Source: a virus. Taken from it: a stretch of DNA of 28,396 nt. The translations under genes were made by a program, and so were the position numbers. The notes beneath the pieces were generated by a model, which searched no databases, was not told where the DNA came from, and saw only the letters and a program-made list of their open reading frames with translations. This document shows positions 6,465-14,543 of the stretch, piece by piece. How positions within the stretch are numbered: the first letter of the stretch is position 1; every line of letters begins with the position of its first letter. The stretch lies in IMG/VR virus record IMGVR_UViG_3300044846_002809, positions 1-28,396 of that record; one strand, written 5' to 3'.

Positions 6465-7229
6465 ATGAAATCATCCTGTATCCAACACCCCGCAAGCGAA
6501 TCCCTGCTGATCATTCGGCAGTGGCAAATCGAGGCGACCGGAACCACTTGTGCCGCCGCCCTGCTGTCTTTTTTCGAGTATTGGCATGACGTAAAGCTCG
6601 GAATGCGGGAGAAGGCGCGGCAGGCCAACGCGGTTGCGGTGAGTCACGGCGACAACGGAACCCAAGACGCGAGCCTTTACCAGTTCCACACTGCCGAGGA
6701 ACTGCACTCCGGCATCATGGCGCTCTACAATAAACGGAGCATCCGCGAAGCGATTTTGAGGCTCACCGAGATGGGGTTTATCTCTGTGCATCGTAACCCA
6801 AACAGCCGCTACAAGTTCGACAACACGCGGCACTTTCTTTTCTACCCTGAAGCGGTGAACAAATGGCTCTCCCAAAGGACATGTGGCAAAAAGGACCGAC
6901 GAGAGAACCAAAAGGCGCGACCATCGAACCAAAAGGACGGAACAATACCTAAGACTTCCTCTGAGACTTCTTCTGAGACTTCAAAGAAAGAAAAGGGTGC
7001 TTTTGCAAAGCACCGATTGTTTTTCGGAGAAAAAAAGCCATTGCATCCGTATCCGACTTCGGAGGAAGCTATGAACGAGACGCTTGAACATCACGGCATA
7101 GAACCGAATCCTGATTATGACGGCAACTTCTTCGCCGTGATGCAGAAATCCGGCTGGCTCATCCGAGGCAGGCCGGTGCATGATTGGATCGCCACGTATG
7201 CCGCGAGGCTCGCGAAAACATCACCCTAA
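6465..7229 (+). CDS. winged-helix protein, possible replication or regulatory DNA-binding protein
   Basis: A 254-residue protein from the ATG at 6465; the frame is open back to 6252 but there it reads through the repeat array. Residues 24-135 look like a winged helix: AALLSFFEYW, then FHTAEELHSGIMALYNKRSI, AILRLTEMGF and a wing NPNSRYKFDNTRHFLFYPEA. The middle (140-195) is a lysine/serine/threonine-rich linker. The C-terminus (FFAVMQKSGWLIRGRPVHDW) resembles the ends of phage replication-initiator-type proteins. No enzymatic motif is seen. Its place in the island between terminase and portal is odd for a replication gene. A strong hairpin just before the start suggests control at the leader. 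Confidence 0.55.
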   Translation: MKSSCIQHPASESLLIIRQWQIEATGTTCAAALLSFFEYWHDVKLGMREKARQANAVAVSHGDNGTQDASLYQFHTAEELHSGIMALYNKRSIREAILRLTEMGFISVHRNPNSRYKFDNTRHFLFYPEAVNKWLSQRTCGKKDRRENQKARPSNQKDGTIPKTSSETSSETSKKEKGAFAKHRLFFGEKKPLHPYPTSEEAMNETLEHHGIEPNPDYDGNFFAVMQKSGWLIRGRPVHDWIATYAARLAKTSP

Positions 7230-7239
7230 GCATTTGAGC

Positions 7240-7268
7240 TTGCAACCCCGGCGCGGCGCGGCTATACG
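7240..7268 (+). promoter_or_regulatory. candidate promoter of the head operon (TTGCAA-17-TATACG)
   Basis: TTGCAA at 7240-7245 and TATACG at 7263-7268 are 17 bases apart (4/6 matches each). A start about 7 bases on would leave only a few bases before the ATG at 7280. The spacer contains three GGCNN-like units (GGCGC, GGCGC, GGCTA, 7250-7264), perhaps by chance. Confidence 0.35.
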
Positions 7269-7279
7269 CAGCGCCAACA

Positions 7280-7834
7280 ATGGCGCTCCCGCTTCTCACC
7301 ATATTCCCGCAGTCCATCACGTCGGGGGACACGACGCGCCTGCAACTCAGCCTGCCGGAATGCCCGGCCTCGACCTACACGGCGACGCTCATCCTGAACC
7401 AGCCGGGGCAGGCGGCGGTGACGTGCGCTGGCACGGCGAGCGGCGACAACTTCCTTTTCACAATCACCGCCACGCAATCGTCGGCGATGCTTGTCGGCGC
7501 GTGGACATGGCAGGCTCGCGCAACGCAGACATCGAGCGGCGACGTGACGACCGGCGCGGCTGGCGACTTCATCGTGCTGGCAAACCCGGCCAGCACGCTC
7601 ACCAAGTCAAACGCACAGCAGCAGCTTGACGCGGCGAACGCGGCGCTCCTGTTGCTGGCAGGCAACCCCGACGCGGCGACGAATTTCAACGGGCAGAGCA
7701 TCACCAGCGTTGACATCCCGAAAATGATTGCCGTGGTGCGCAACCTCAAGGCGCTCGTTGCGGAGGAAAAAAACGAAGCGTCCGGTCTGCGCGGTGATGC
7801 GCCGTCACGTTCCATCCGCCCCTACTTTCGATGA
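7280..7834 (+). CDS. gpW-like head-tail joining protein with an N-terminal beta domain
   Basis: A 184-residue protein. Residues 8-103 form a beta-sandwich-like, Ig-like stretch rich in Thr, Ser and Val. Residues 108-165 are helical: TKSNAQQQLDAANAALLLLA, then FNGQSITSVDIPKMIAVVRN, then LKALVAEEKN. This matches the gpW pattern (helix, short hairpin with 'T-S-V', helix). gpW sits between terminase and portal in lambda, as here, and completes the connector below the portal. The extra domain is not in lambda gpW. The stop overlaps the portal ATG (ATGA). The gpW call is from helix pattern and position, not a strong motif. Confidence 0.5.
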   Translation: MALPLLTIFPQSITSGDTTRLQLSLPECPASTYTATLILNQPGQAAVTCAGTASGDNFLFTITATQSSAMLVGAWTWQARATQTSSGDVTTGAAGDFIVLANPASTLTKSNAQQQLDAANAALLLLAGNPDAATNFNGQSITSVDIPKMIAVVRNLKALVAEEKNEASGLRGDAPSRSIRPYFR

Positions 7835-9540
7835 ACTGGAAATTCTGGCAATCCACAAAGAGCGCGGCGCCGGAAACGGCGACGGTGCGGAATGACTACA
7901 CGCAACTGATTACTCAGTTGAAAAAGCTGTCACCTGACTGGCAGGTGAACCGCATCGGAGTTGACGCGGAGATTTACAGGAACCACTGGGAACTCCGCGC
8001 GTATTCGCGCAACCTCGCGCGGGAAAACCCATACGTCATCGGCTACTTTCAAGACCTCTGCGCGAACGTCATCGGGCCGAATGGCTACACGATCCGCATG
8101 ATGATTAAGGAAGAGGAAGATCGCGTGATTTACACGCCGACGGAAAAGGCAACCCTGCGCGCGGAGACGGAACGGCGAGCGCAGATTGCAGCCTACATCG
8201 AACGGACGACCGGCAAAAAACCAGCCGCGAAAAAACTTTTCCGCGAAGTCAAAGGCAAGGCCACGATACAGGTCGGCGAAATGGACGTGTTCGCCTGCCA
8301 ACTCATCGAGCGAAAGTTTCGCGAATGGCAGTTGCGCGAAAACTGCACCGTCACTGGACGACTCAGCTACAACGAAAGCCGGCAGCTTCGACTGAAATCC
8401 GCAGCGCGCGACGGCGAGCATTTTATCCGGCTCGTCCGCGATGCGCGCTATCAGCCATTCGGCTTCAAGATTCAGCACATCAACGCGGAGTGGTGCAGCT
8501 ACTACTTCACCGGCAAATGCGCGGCGACCGGCAACCCGGTGCGATTCGGCATCGAGTATGACGACAGCGGAGCGGCACCAGTCCCGGTGGCGTATCACTT
8601 CGTCAAGGCGACCGCGAGCCAATGGGGAGGCTACGCGCCCATGCCGTTCATGCAGGGCGGCGAGGAAAACTGCACGCGCATTCCAGCCGAGGACATCATT
8701 CACTACGCCAAGTTTGACGACGACGCGGACGTGACGAGGCCGGTGCCGTGGACGACGCCGATCATGAGCAACGCGCGCCAGCTTGCGAAATGGATGGAAG
8801 CTGCGGTTGTATCCGCTCGCGTCGGCGCGTGCTCCAATGTCTTTTTCGAGACGGATCTGATCGGGCCGGATGGCATGGCGGCAGCGCAGCCAGACCCCGA
8901 CATCATGAAAAAGTTCTCGCTGGAAATGAACCCTGGCGGAATGCACGGCCTGCCTCCCGGCGTGCGCGCCAAGGAGTTCAACCCGAACAACCCAAATCCT
9001 GCGACGGGCAGCTTCCGCAACGAGAGCCTGCGCGAAATGTGCGCGGGACTTCCAGCCGCGCAATTCTCGACGCTCGGCCAGAACTACTCCGAGATCAATT
9101 TCAGCGCGGGCCGACTTGAAAGACTGAGCATCACCGCGCAATGGATGATGCTGCAAGAATGGGACATCTCCACAGCGGAGCGGCGCATCTTTTCCGAATG
9201 GCTAAAGATGGCGCTCATCATGGGCGCGGTGCCGTTGCCGGTGGCGAAGTTTCGCAAGTTCAACTCGGTGAAATTCACGGGCCGCCGATGGGTAGGAGTG
9301 GACGCCGTGAAGGAAGGCGTCGCCAAGGCGCAAGACCTCGCCAACAAATTCACCAGCCTGCAAGCGATTCACGATGAGCAAGGCACCGACCTCGAACAGA
9401 CGTTGATTGAAATCGCGGAGAGCAATATGCTGATGGAAAAATTCGGCATCGAGACGGCGACCACCAAGGGGCCGATGACTCCACCGGACAAAGACGAGCC
9501 GGATGACGACGACGAACCACCCAAGAAAAAAGAAGCATGA
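7831..9540 (+). CDS. portal protein (lambda family)
   Basis: A 569-residue protein with lambda gpB-type portal features: an N-terminal arginine/asparagine-rich motif (NHWELRAYSRNLARENPYV), CANVIGPNGYTIRM, the ARDGEHFIRL strand, EDIIHYAKFDDD, and a C-terminal helical part ending in an acidic Asp/Glu/Pro/Lys tail. Portal dodecamers form the DNA channel at one capsid vertex and dock terminase, then the connector and tail. It is coupled to the gpW-like gene upstream and the protease downstream by ATGA overlaps. The length is usual for the family. Confidence 0.93.
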   Translation: MNWKFWQSTKSAAPETATVRNDYTQLITQLKKLSPDWQVNRIGVDAEIYRNHWELRAYSRNLARENPYVIGYFQDLCANVIGPNGYTIRMMIKEEEDRVIYTPTEKATLRAETERRAQIAAYIERTTGKKPAAKKLFREVKGKATIQVGEMDVFACQLIERKFREWQLRENCTVTGRLSYNESRQLRLKSAARDGEHFIRLVRDARYQPFGFKIQHINAEWCSYYFTGKCAATGNPVRFGIEYDDSGAAPVPVAYHFVKATASQWGGYAPMPFMQGGEENCTRIPAEDIIHYAKFDDDADVTRPVPWTTPIMSNARQLAKWMEAAVVSARVGACSNVFFETDLIGPDGMAAAQPDPDIMKKFSLEMNPGGMHGLPPGVRAKEFNPNNPNPATGSFRNESLREMCAGLPAAQFSTLGQNYSEINFSAGRLERLSITAQWMMLQEWDISTAERRIFSEWLKMALIMGAVPLPVAKFRKFNSVKFTGRRWVGVDAVKEGVAKAQDLANKFTSLQAIHDEQGTDLEQTLIEIAESNMLMEKFGIETATTKGPMTPPDKDEPDDDDEPPKKKEA

Positions 9541-10628
9541 AAAAGAACTGGTATTCCATCACCGCCAAATCCGACTCCGAATGCGTCGTGGATATTTTCG
9601 ACGAAATCGGAATGTGGGGAATTTCCGCAAAGGAATTTGCCGAGCAACTGCGCGCCGTTGGCAAGGTGAAAAACCTCACGCTCAATCTCGACAGCCCCGG
9701 CGGAGACTGCAATGACGGCCTCACGATTTACGATGCAATTAAAGCCAGCGGCGCGAGCGTCACGGTAAACGTCATCGGCCTCGCGGCAAGCATGGCCAGC
9801 GTCATCATGCTCGCAGCCGACGCGGGCAAGATTCGCATTTACGAAAATGCGCGCGTAATGATTCACCGCGTCACTGGCGGAGCGCACGGCAACACCGACG
9901 ACCTCGCAGCCGCAGCGCAACTCACAAAGCAATTCGAGGATCGCATCGTCGCGCTCTACGTCGCGCGCACCGGCAAGGATGAAGCCGAGATTCGCGATAT
10001 GATGAAGGCGCAACTCGGCACTTGGTTTTTCGGGCAAGAAGCAGTTGACGCAGGCTTCGCGGACAGCGTTATCAGCGGCGCGAAAGCCAAGGCATTCAAG
10101 GCGCAATGGGCGGGACTATTCACAATGCTTCCGGCTGCTCTTTTCAAAGGCGATGAAAAAGCTATTGACACCGCCGCGCAATCTGTTATAACCGCGCAAA
10201 TGGAACCTTCCACGCCCACACCCGTTGTTGCCGAGCCAGTCGCGCCGGTAGTCCCCTCGCCCGCAACTCCGATTCCCGCGCCCGTGGAAGCGCCGGCCGA
10301 TGTTGCGGCAATCTCTGCGCAGGCCGCAGCCGAAGCAATCACCGCCGAACGCGCACGCATCACGGAAATTAAAGCGTGGGCAAAGTCGGTTGAAGCCGTG
10401 CAGAAAGTCAGTTTGACCGACGCCGTGGATACCTTCACCGCAAACGGAAAGAACCTCGCCGAGTTCAAGGAGCACGTCATCCTGAATACGTTCAAAGCCT
10501 CGACCGTCGCGACCTCCACGGACGCGCAGGGAGCCGCAGGCAATACGCTAAAGCGCGCCGACTTCGACAAGCTCTCGCCGTTTAACAAAGCCGACTTTTG
10601 CAAAAAGGGCGGGAAGATCACCGACTAA
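9537..10628 (+). CDS. ClpP-like head maturation protease with C-terminal scaffold region
   Basis: A 363-residue protein. Residues 1-200 are a ClpP/S49-like serine protease: LDSPGGDCNDG (51-61), the nucleophile serine in GLAASMAS (S85) and MIHRVTGG with catalytic His110. It cleaves coat or scaffold during prohead maturation. Residues 222-363 are Pro/Ala/Val-rich then helical (AAEAITAERARITEIKAWAK), typical of a fused scaffold. An in-frame ATG at 10200 (Met222), exactly at the domain junction, could give a separate scaffold like lambda Nu3, but no ribosome site precedes it. The gene starts at an ATGA overlap with the portal stop. Confidence 0.9.
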   Translation: MKKNWYSITAKSDSECVVDIFDEIGMWGISAKEFAEQLRAVGKVKNLTLNLDSPGGDCNDGLTIYDAIKASGASVTVNVIGLAASMASVIMLAADAGKIRIYENARVMIHRVTGGAHGNTDDLAAAAQLTKQFEDRIVALYVARTGKDEAEIRDMMKAQLGTWFFGQEAVDAGFADSVISGAKAKAFKAQWAGLFTMLPAALFKGDEKAIDTAAQSVITAQMEPSTPTPVVAEPVAPVVPSPATPIPAPVEAPADVAAISAQAAAEAITAERARITEIKAWAKSVEAVQKVSLTDAVDTFTANGKNLAEFKEHVILNTFKASTVATSTDAQGAAGNTLKRADFDKLSPFNKADFCKKGGKITD

Positions 10629-10667
10629 CCAACCGCAGAAAACCTCACTTCGTAACCGCACAAATAT

Positions 10668-11849
10668 ATGGCCGCACCCACCAACAACAACACACTCACC
10701 AGCCTGATTCCCGATGCCTACGCCGCGCTTGACGTGGTGAGCCGGGAGTTGACCGGTTTCATCCCGACCGTCGCCCGCGATTCCCGCGCAGACATGGTTG
10801 CAGTCGGGCAAACGCTCCGCTCCATCGTCGCACCTGTGAACGCCTCCGGCGCTGACATCGTTCCTGCGATGGCCGTTCCTTCCGCGCTCAATCAGACCAT
10901 CGGCAACAAGTCGCTCACGATCACCAAAGCCCGCTCGTTCGGCTTTAGCTGGAGCGGCGAGGACATCATGGCGGTGGACAAAGGCCCCGGCTACCTGACC
11001 ATCCAGCAGGATCAGATCGCGCAGGCTATCCGCGCTGCCGTCAACGAAGTGGAGACTGACATCTGGACTGCCGCGAACGCTGGCGCTTCCCGCGCCTTCG
11101 GTGCGACGGCCAACACCGCGCCTGTCATCGGCGACTTCAGCAACGCGAAAAAAATCCTCGACGACAACGGCGCTCCCGGCAGCGACCGCCACGCCGTGCT
11201 TTCCACCGCCGCTGGCGTTGCGGTGCGCGGATACGCGAACCTCTACAAAGTCAACGAAGGCGGCGACAGCACGCTGCTCCGCCAAGGTCTGCTCGGCGAC
11301 CTCTACGGCTTCTCGCTGCGCGAGTCCGCAGCGGTCGGAAGTCAGACCGCTGGCACGATGGCGAGTGCCACAAGCACCAACGCCGCGTTCACGGTTGGGC
11401 AGACTGTCATCCCGCTCGCTACGGCTGGCACCGGCGTTGTTGCCGCTGGCGACATCATCACCTTCGCCAACGACACCAACAAGTATGTCGTGGCATCCGT
11501 GAGTTTCGCAGGCGCGAACCCGGCCAGCGGTGACAGCATCACGCTCGCCGCTCCCGGCCTCCGCGTTGCTCAATCCGCCGCGACTCGCGCGATCACAGTG
11601 TTCGGCACGTCCTCGCGCAACTGCGCGTTCAGCCGCAACGCCATCGTGCTTGCCACCCGCCTTCCGGCTATCCCGGCGCAGGGCGACATGGCGCTCGACC
11701 GCCAAGTGATCACCGACCCGCGCACCAACCTCAGCTTCGAGATTGCGATGTATCCCGGCTATCGCATGAACACCTACCACGTCTCGCTTGCATGGGGCGT
11801 CACGGTGTTCAAGCCGGAGCACCTCGCGATCATCATCGGCGGAGTCTAA
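10668..11849 (+). CDS. major capsid protein (P22 coat-like)
   Basis: A 393-residue protein. The N-terminus NTLTSLIPDAYAALDVVSRE and the following GFIPTVARDSRAD, together with the TIGNKSLTITKARSFGFSW segment, are characteristic of P22-type coat proteins with an HK97 fold. Residues 95-120 (GPGYLTIQQDQIAQAIRAAV) and KKILDDNGAPGSD belong to the same family. Residues of about 228-305 form a Ser/Thr/Ala/Val-rich beta stretch that looks like the inserted domain known from P22 coat. It self-assembles on the scaffold into the head shell. No Shine-Dalgarno is visible. A strong terminator follows, so capsid mRNA can end here. Confidence 0.88.
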   Translation: MAAPTNNNTLTSLIPDAYAALDVVSRELTGFIPTVARDSRADMVAVGQTLRSIVAPVNASGADIVPAMAVPSALNQTIGNKSLTITKARSFGFSWSGEDIMAVDKGPGYLTIQQDQIAQAIRAAVNEVETDIWTAANAGASRAFGATANTAPVIGDFSNAKKILDDNGAPGSDRHAVLSTAAGVAVRGYANLYKVNEGGDSTLLRQGLLGDLYGFSLRESAAVGSQTAGTMASATSTNAAFTVGQTVIPLATAGTGVVAAGDIITFANDTNKYVVASVSFAGANPASGDSITLAAPGLRVAQSAATRAITVFGTSSRNCAFSRNAIVLATRLPAIPAQGDMALDRQVITDPRTNLSFEIAMYPGYRMNTYHVSLAWGVTVFKPEHLAIIIGGV

Positions 11850-11869
11850 GCAGCTTAGTTGTTCATCTT

Positions 11870-11910
11870 AGCGCCCGGTCTGTTCACTCGGGCCGGGCGC
11901 TTTGTTTTTT
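11870..11910 (+). terminator. intrinsic terminator after the capsid gene
   Basis: AGCGCCCGG (11870-11878) pairs perfectly with CCGGGCGCT (11893-11901) around a 14-base loop, and the stem runs straight into TTTGTTTTTT (11901-11910). This is a textbook Rho-independent terminator 20 bases after the capsid stop. The next gene starts at 11914, so it needs readthrough or its own promoter. Confidence 0.92.
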
Positions 11911-11913
11911 ACA

Positions 11914-12264
11914 ATGTCACGCACCACAGACGCACACGACCGGCTAGTGACATCGCAGGCGCGATGGACGGGGCTATCGTGCGTCGCGACAATCGGCACG
12001 ATGAGCGCGATCCCGTGCATCGTCGGCATGAACGCATTCGGCGACGTGCTTTTGCCGGGTGGAGTCGGCGAATCTGGATCGCAGCTTCTCGCCATCAAAA
12101 AAAGCCTGCTCACGGACTACGCCGACACGGTGAAATTCCCGAATGGCGAGCCGCCGAAATTCACGCCAGTAACGGTGCGGGGACAGGATCACGTCATCCT
12201 CGACGTGGACGAGCGCGACGGCATTTTCTACATCACGGTCGGCGACCCGACCGCCTCTGAATAA
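11914..12264 (+). CDS. head-tail connector candidate
   Basis: A 116-residue protein. The ATG at 11914 was chosen; a TTG at 11902 lies inside the terminator's T-run. The protein has a mixed first half and an ordered second half (FTPVTVRGQDHVILDVDERD, then GIFYITVGD) resembling the beta-barrel of FII-like connectors. Its place right after the capsid fits a head completion protein that joins the portal to the tail. Its stop shares one base with the next ATG (TAATG). The family is not firmly recognised. Confidence 0.5.
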   Translation: MSRTTDAHDRLVTSQARWTGLSCVATIGTMSAIPCIVGMNAFGDVLLPGGVGESGSQLLAIKKSLLTDYADTVKFPNGEPPKFTPVTVRGQDHVILDVDERDGIFYITVGDPTASE

Positions 12265-12674
12265 TGCAACTGACCATCGGCAATAAAATCGAAGCGTGGG
12301 CAATCCAAGCACTACGCGCGTCGGCAACGCTGCCATTCGACTTGCAGGTTGAGGCGTTCAACAGCAGCGCGGAGACAGCAAAGGAGCGCATCGTGGTGAA
12401 GGCCGAGGTTGGCGAGAAAATGCTGGAAGGGCAGAAGCCCTACGCCGCGCAACTCGACGTGTCATTCCACACCGTCAACCGCGACGCGGACGAGGCAAAC
12501 GACGTGTTTGCCAAGGCCGAGGCTTCGCTGGTATCCCCGGCAACATCCGCTTACGTCACGGCGAATTTCACTTGGCTGCTCGTAATGACCGAGGCCGCAA
12601 GGACGACGATGGAAACGCGCGGAAACTTTCGCGTGTTCACACGTAGTTTGCCCTTGCAAGTCGCAACCGTTTGA
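12264..12674 (+). CDS. tail terminator or completion-like protein
   Basis: A 136-residue protein with an N-terminal helix (NKIEAWAIQALRASATLPF), a strand (ERIVVKAEVGEKM), a long amphipathic strand (YAAQLDVSFHTVNRD) and a helix (DEANDVFAKAEASL). This alpha/beta order resembles tail terminator or completion proteins (lambda gpU and relatives), which cap the tail tube before head joining. Position between connector and tube agrees. No catalytic motif is present. Assigned from order and fold impression only. Confidence 0.42.
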   Translation: MQLTIGNKIEAWAIQALRASATLPFDLQVEAFNSSAETAKERIVVKAEVGEKMLEGQKPYAAQLDVSFHTVNRDADEANDVFAKAEASLVSPATSAYVTANFTWLLVMTEAARTTMETRGNFRVFTRSLPLQVATV

Positions 12675-12691
12675 CGTAGAAGCGAACCATC

Positions 12692-12883
12692 ATGGCGCTA
12701 TCTTCACAGCAGGAAACCCAACTCCGCGAAATGGCCGCAGGATTGCGCAGTTCCATCGCCGCGCTGGAGGCGCTGAAAGACAACGTGGATCGCAGCGCGA
12801 CTATCGCCGACGAAAAACAGCAACTCGCCTCGCTGGAAAAACAACTTTCGAAACCCGCACCCGCAACACCCACCAAATCCTAA
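12692..12883 (+). CDS. small coiled-coil protein
   Basis: A 63-residue, mostly helical protein (QETQLREMAAGLRSSIAALE, later EKQQLASLEKQLSK) with a short Pro/Ala/Thr tail. The heptad-like spacing suggests a coiled coil. It sits in the tail block between the tail terminator-like and tube-like genes and follows their direction. No family is recognised; it could be a small tail assembly helper. No Shine-Dalgarno is visible. Confidence 0.55.
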   Translation: MALSSQQETQLREMAAGLRSSIAALEALKDNVDRSATIADEKQQLASLEKQLSKPAPATPTKS

Positions 12884-12885
12884 TC

Positions 12886-13266
12886 ATGGCCGTTCAACTC
12901 GTATCCTTCACCAATGGAGTCTGGGGCATCGCCTCCGAAGAACTCGGCATCAATTGCAGCAAATTTTCCGTTACCGTCTCGCCGGAAATCAACGAGTGGA
13001 TTCCCGGCATCAACGGGCAGGCTCGCGGCAAAGTCGTCGGCGACCCGCAGGGCGAACTCGACATCGAAGGCGAGACGCTGGACATCACCACGGCGAGCAG
13101 CCTTTTCGTCCACAACTTCTACACGGCGTTCGTGCCCGTCAATTCGACCACCTACTTTGGTCGCTCGGCTGGTGGATTCTACCGCGACACCGCGACCGTG
13201 GACAACGAGCGCAACGGCCTCAAGAAAGTCACGGCCAAGTATTCCAGCCGCTTCGCAGTCGCCTAA
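12886..13266 (+). CDS. major tail (tube) protein candidate
   Basis: A 126-residue, beta-rich protein. CSKFSVTVSPEINEWIPGIN, then GKVVGDPQGELDIEGETLD and a long aromatic strand (VHNFYTAFVPVNSTTYFGRS) fit the compact beta-sandwich of tail tube proteins, in which repeated subunits stack around the tape measure. It lies at the right place, upstream of the tail chaperone and tape measure. The short length suits a simple tube subunit without extra domains. Call based on pattern and order. Confidence 0.5.
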   Translation: MAVQLVSFTNGVWGIASEELGINCSKFSVTVSPEINEWIPGINGQARGKVVGDPQGELDIEGETLDITTASSLFVHNFYTAFVPVNSTTYFGRSAGGFYRDTATVDNERNGLKKVTAKYSSRFAVA

Positions 13267-13269
13267 GCT

Positions 13270-13899
13270 ATGGCCACGGACACGGCAGTATTTCCGAATG
13301 TGCAGATTCAGGGCAACCTCGCCGTTGCCGGAAACCTGCCAACGTATCCGCGCTCATCGCTCGCCACGGACACGAATCAGATTCTCCCTTTGCCATTCGA
13401 CATCTGGCGCGTGTGGGATTCAGTCGGCACCGTGCTGCCAGCGACAAGCGCAACCGACGACCTCGGCTATTACACCGGAACGCATGGCACGGCTGGCAGC
13501 TACATCGGCACCAGCGACCTCAAGGGCGCTGGCGCAACCACGCGCTACGCTCGCTGCCTCAAAGTGCTTCCGCCGTCCTACGTCGCAGCCGCGACCGTAA
13601 CGGTGCGTTTTTCCGCAGGCTGCATCACGACCATTGCCGACACCGCTGCGACGCTCATCGTGGACGTGCGCAAGGTTAGCCGCGACCGCACGGTTGGAGC
13701 GAACCTCTACGCCGGAGCCGCTGTCAGCATTCGCAGCTTGACGCTTGCCGAGACGACATTCCCGCTCACGTCCTCGGGCCTGTTGCCCGGCGACATGCTC
13801 GACATCAAAGCCGCCATTGCCGTCACCGACGCCGCTACTGGCACCGCCGTTATCGGCGCGTGGGCAGCGGCGGAGCTTTACACGTCCATCCAAGGCTAA
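13270..13899 (+). CDS. virion-associated structural protein, function unknown
   Basis: A 209-residue, beta-rich protein high in Ala, Thr and Gly, with an N-terminal PNVQIQGNLAVAGNLPTYPR segment and DIWRVWDSVGTVLP near residue 45. Such composition is common in phage structural proteins that decorate the head or tail. It starts 3 bases after the tube-like gene stop. The family is not recognised; a second tube or decoration protein is possible. Confidence 0.5.
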   Translation: MATDTAVFPNVQIQGNLAVAGNLPTYPRSSLATDTNQILPLPFDIWRVWDSVGTVLPATSATDDLGYYTGTHGTAGSYIGTSDLKGAGATTRYARCLKVLPPSYVAAATVTVRFSAGCITTIADTAATLIVDVRKVSRDRTVGANLYAGAAVSIRSLTLAETTFPLTSSGLLPGDMLDIKAAIAVTDAATGTAVIGAWAAAELYTSIQG

Positions 13900-13955
13900 C
13901 CATTCACACCGCCGAAAGGTCGGGAGACGGAACCCGCAAACGTCAATCAAACCAC

Positions 13956-14543
13956 ATGGAAATTTTCGAGACAACAGACGAGGAATTGGCGCTGGCGCTC
14001 ATCACGGCGGGCGCAAAGCTGGCAGGCAGCGACACCGGAGTCGTGCCGCCGTGCATCAACCACTACACGCCCGACCTTTGCCGCTCGCGCAGGTTGCTGC
14101 CTCAGTCGCCGGTAACGCCGCAGGTATTCGAGGCGGCTGTCATCGAAGCGCGCGAGCGGAAGATTCCCGGCATCGTGACGTGGCGCATCGTCAAGGACGC
14201 GGAATTTGCCAAGGCAATCAAAGCGTGGGACGCGATGGTTGAGGAAATGCACAAGGCCAAGGCGGAGAAGCGTGAGCCGAACCTTCCCGACATTTCGACG
14301 GAAACCGTAATGCAGGCGCTTTACATGCGCCGGCTAAACCACAAGCCGATGAAAGACCACATCTGGGTTGTCTGCCCTTCGCTATCGCTCGGAAAGGCCA
14401 GCGTGAAGGTGAAGCCGATTGACGGCGTGCCAGATGAAGTTTCCGCGCCGCTGAGTTACACCGCCGAGGGCAGCGCGGTTATCTGGAATTTAAACCTGAG
14501 CAACGAATCACGCGAAAAAATAGGAGCACCGAAAAAACCATGA
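13956..14543 (+). CDS. tail-block hypothetical protein
   Basis: A 195-residue protein from the ATG at 13956; the frame is open back to 13860 but overlaps the previous gene there. It has an acidic N-terminus (MEIFETTDEELALALITAGA), a helical middle (FAKAIKAWDAMVEEMHKAKA) and a KKP end that overlaps the next gene by ATGA. It is coupled directly to the tail chaperone. No homologue is recognised. The 56 bases before its start show no clear ribosome site or promoter. Confidence 0.5.
   Translation: MEIFETTDEELALALITAGAKLAGSDTGVVPPCINHYTPDLCRSRRLLPQSPVTPQVFEAAVIEARERKIPGIVTWRIVKDAEFAKAIKAWDAMVEEMHKAKAEKREPNLPDISTETVMQALYMRRLNHKPMKDHIWVVCPSLSLGKASVKVKPIDGVPDEVSAPLSYTAEGSAVIWNLNLSNESREKIGAPKKP

Noticed and set aside
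7930-9156. 408-codon open frame on the minus strand opposite the portal gene
   Set aside because: It is the antisense shadow of a GC-rich gene with strong portal motifs on the plus strand. Its product is Arg/His/Val-rich with no recognisable domain.
10548-11822. 424-codon open frame on the minus strand opposite the coat protein gene
   Set aside because: The plus strand encodes a clear P22-like coat protein. The minus-strand product is Gly/Arg/Val/His-rich with no motif and no start signal.
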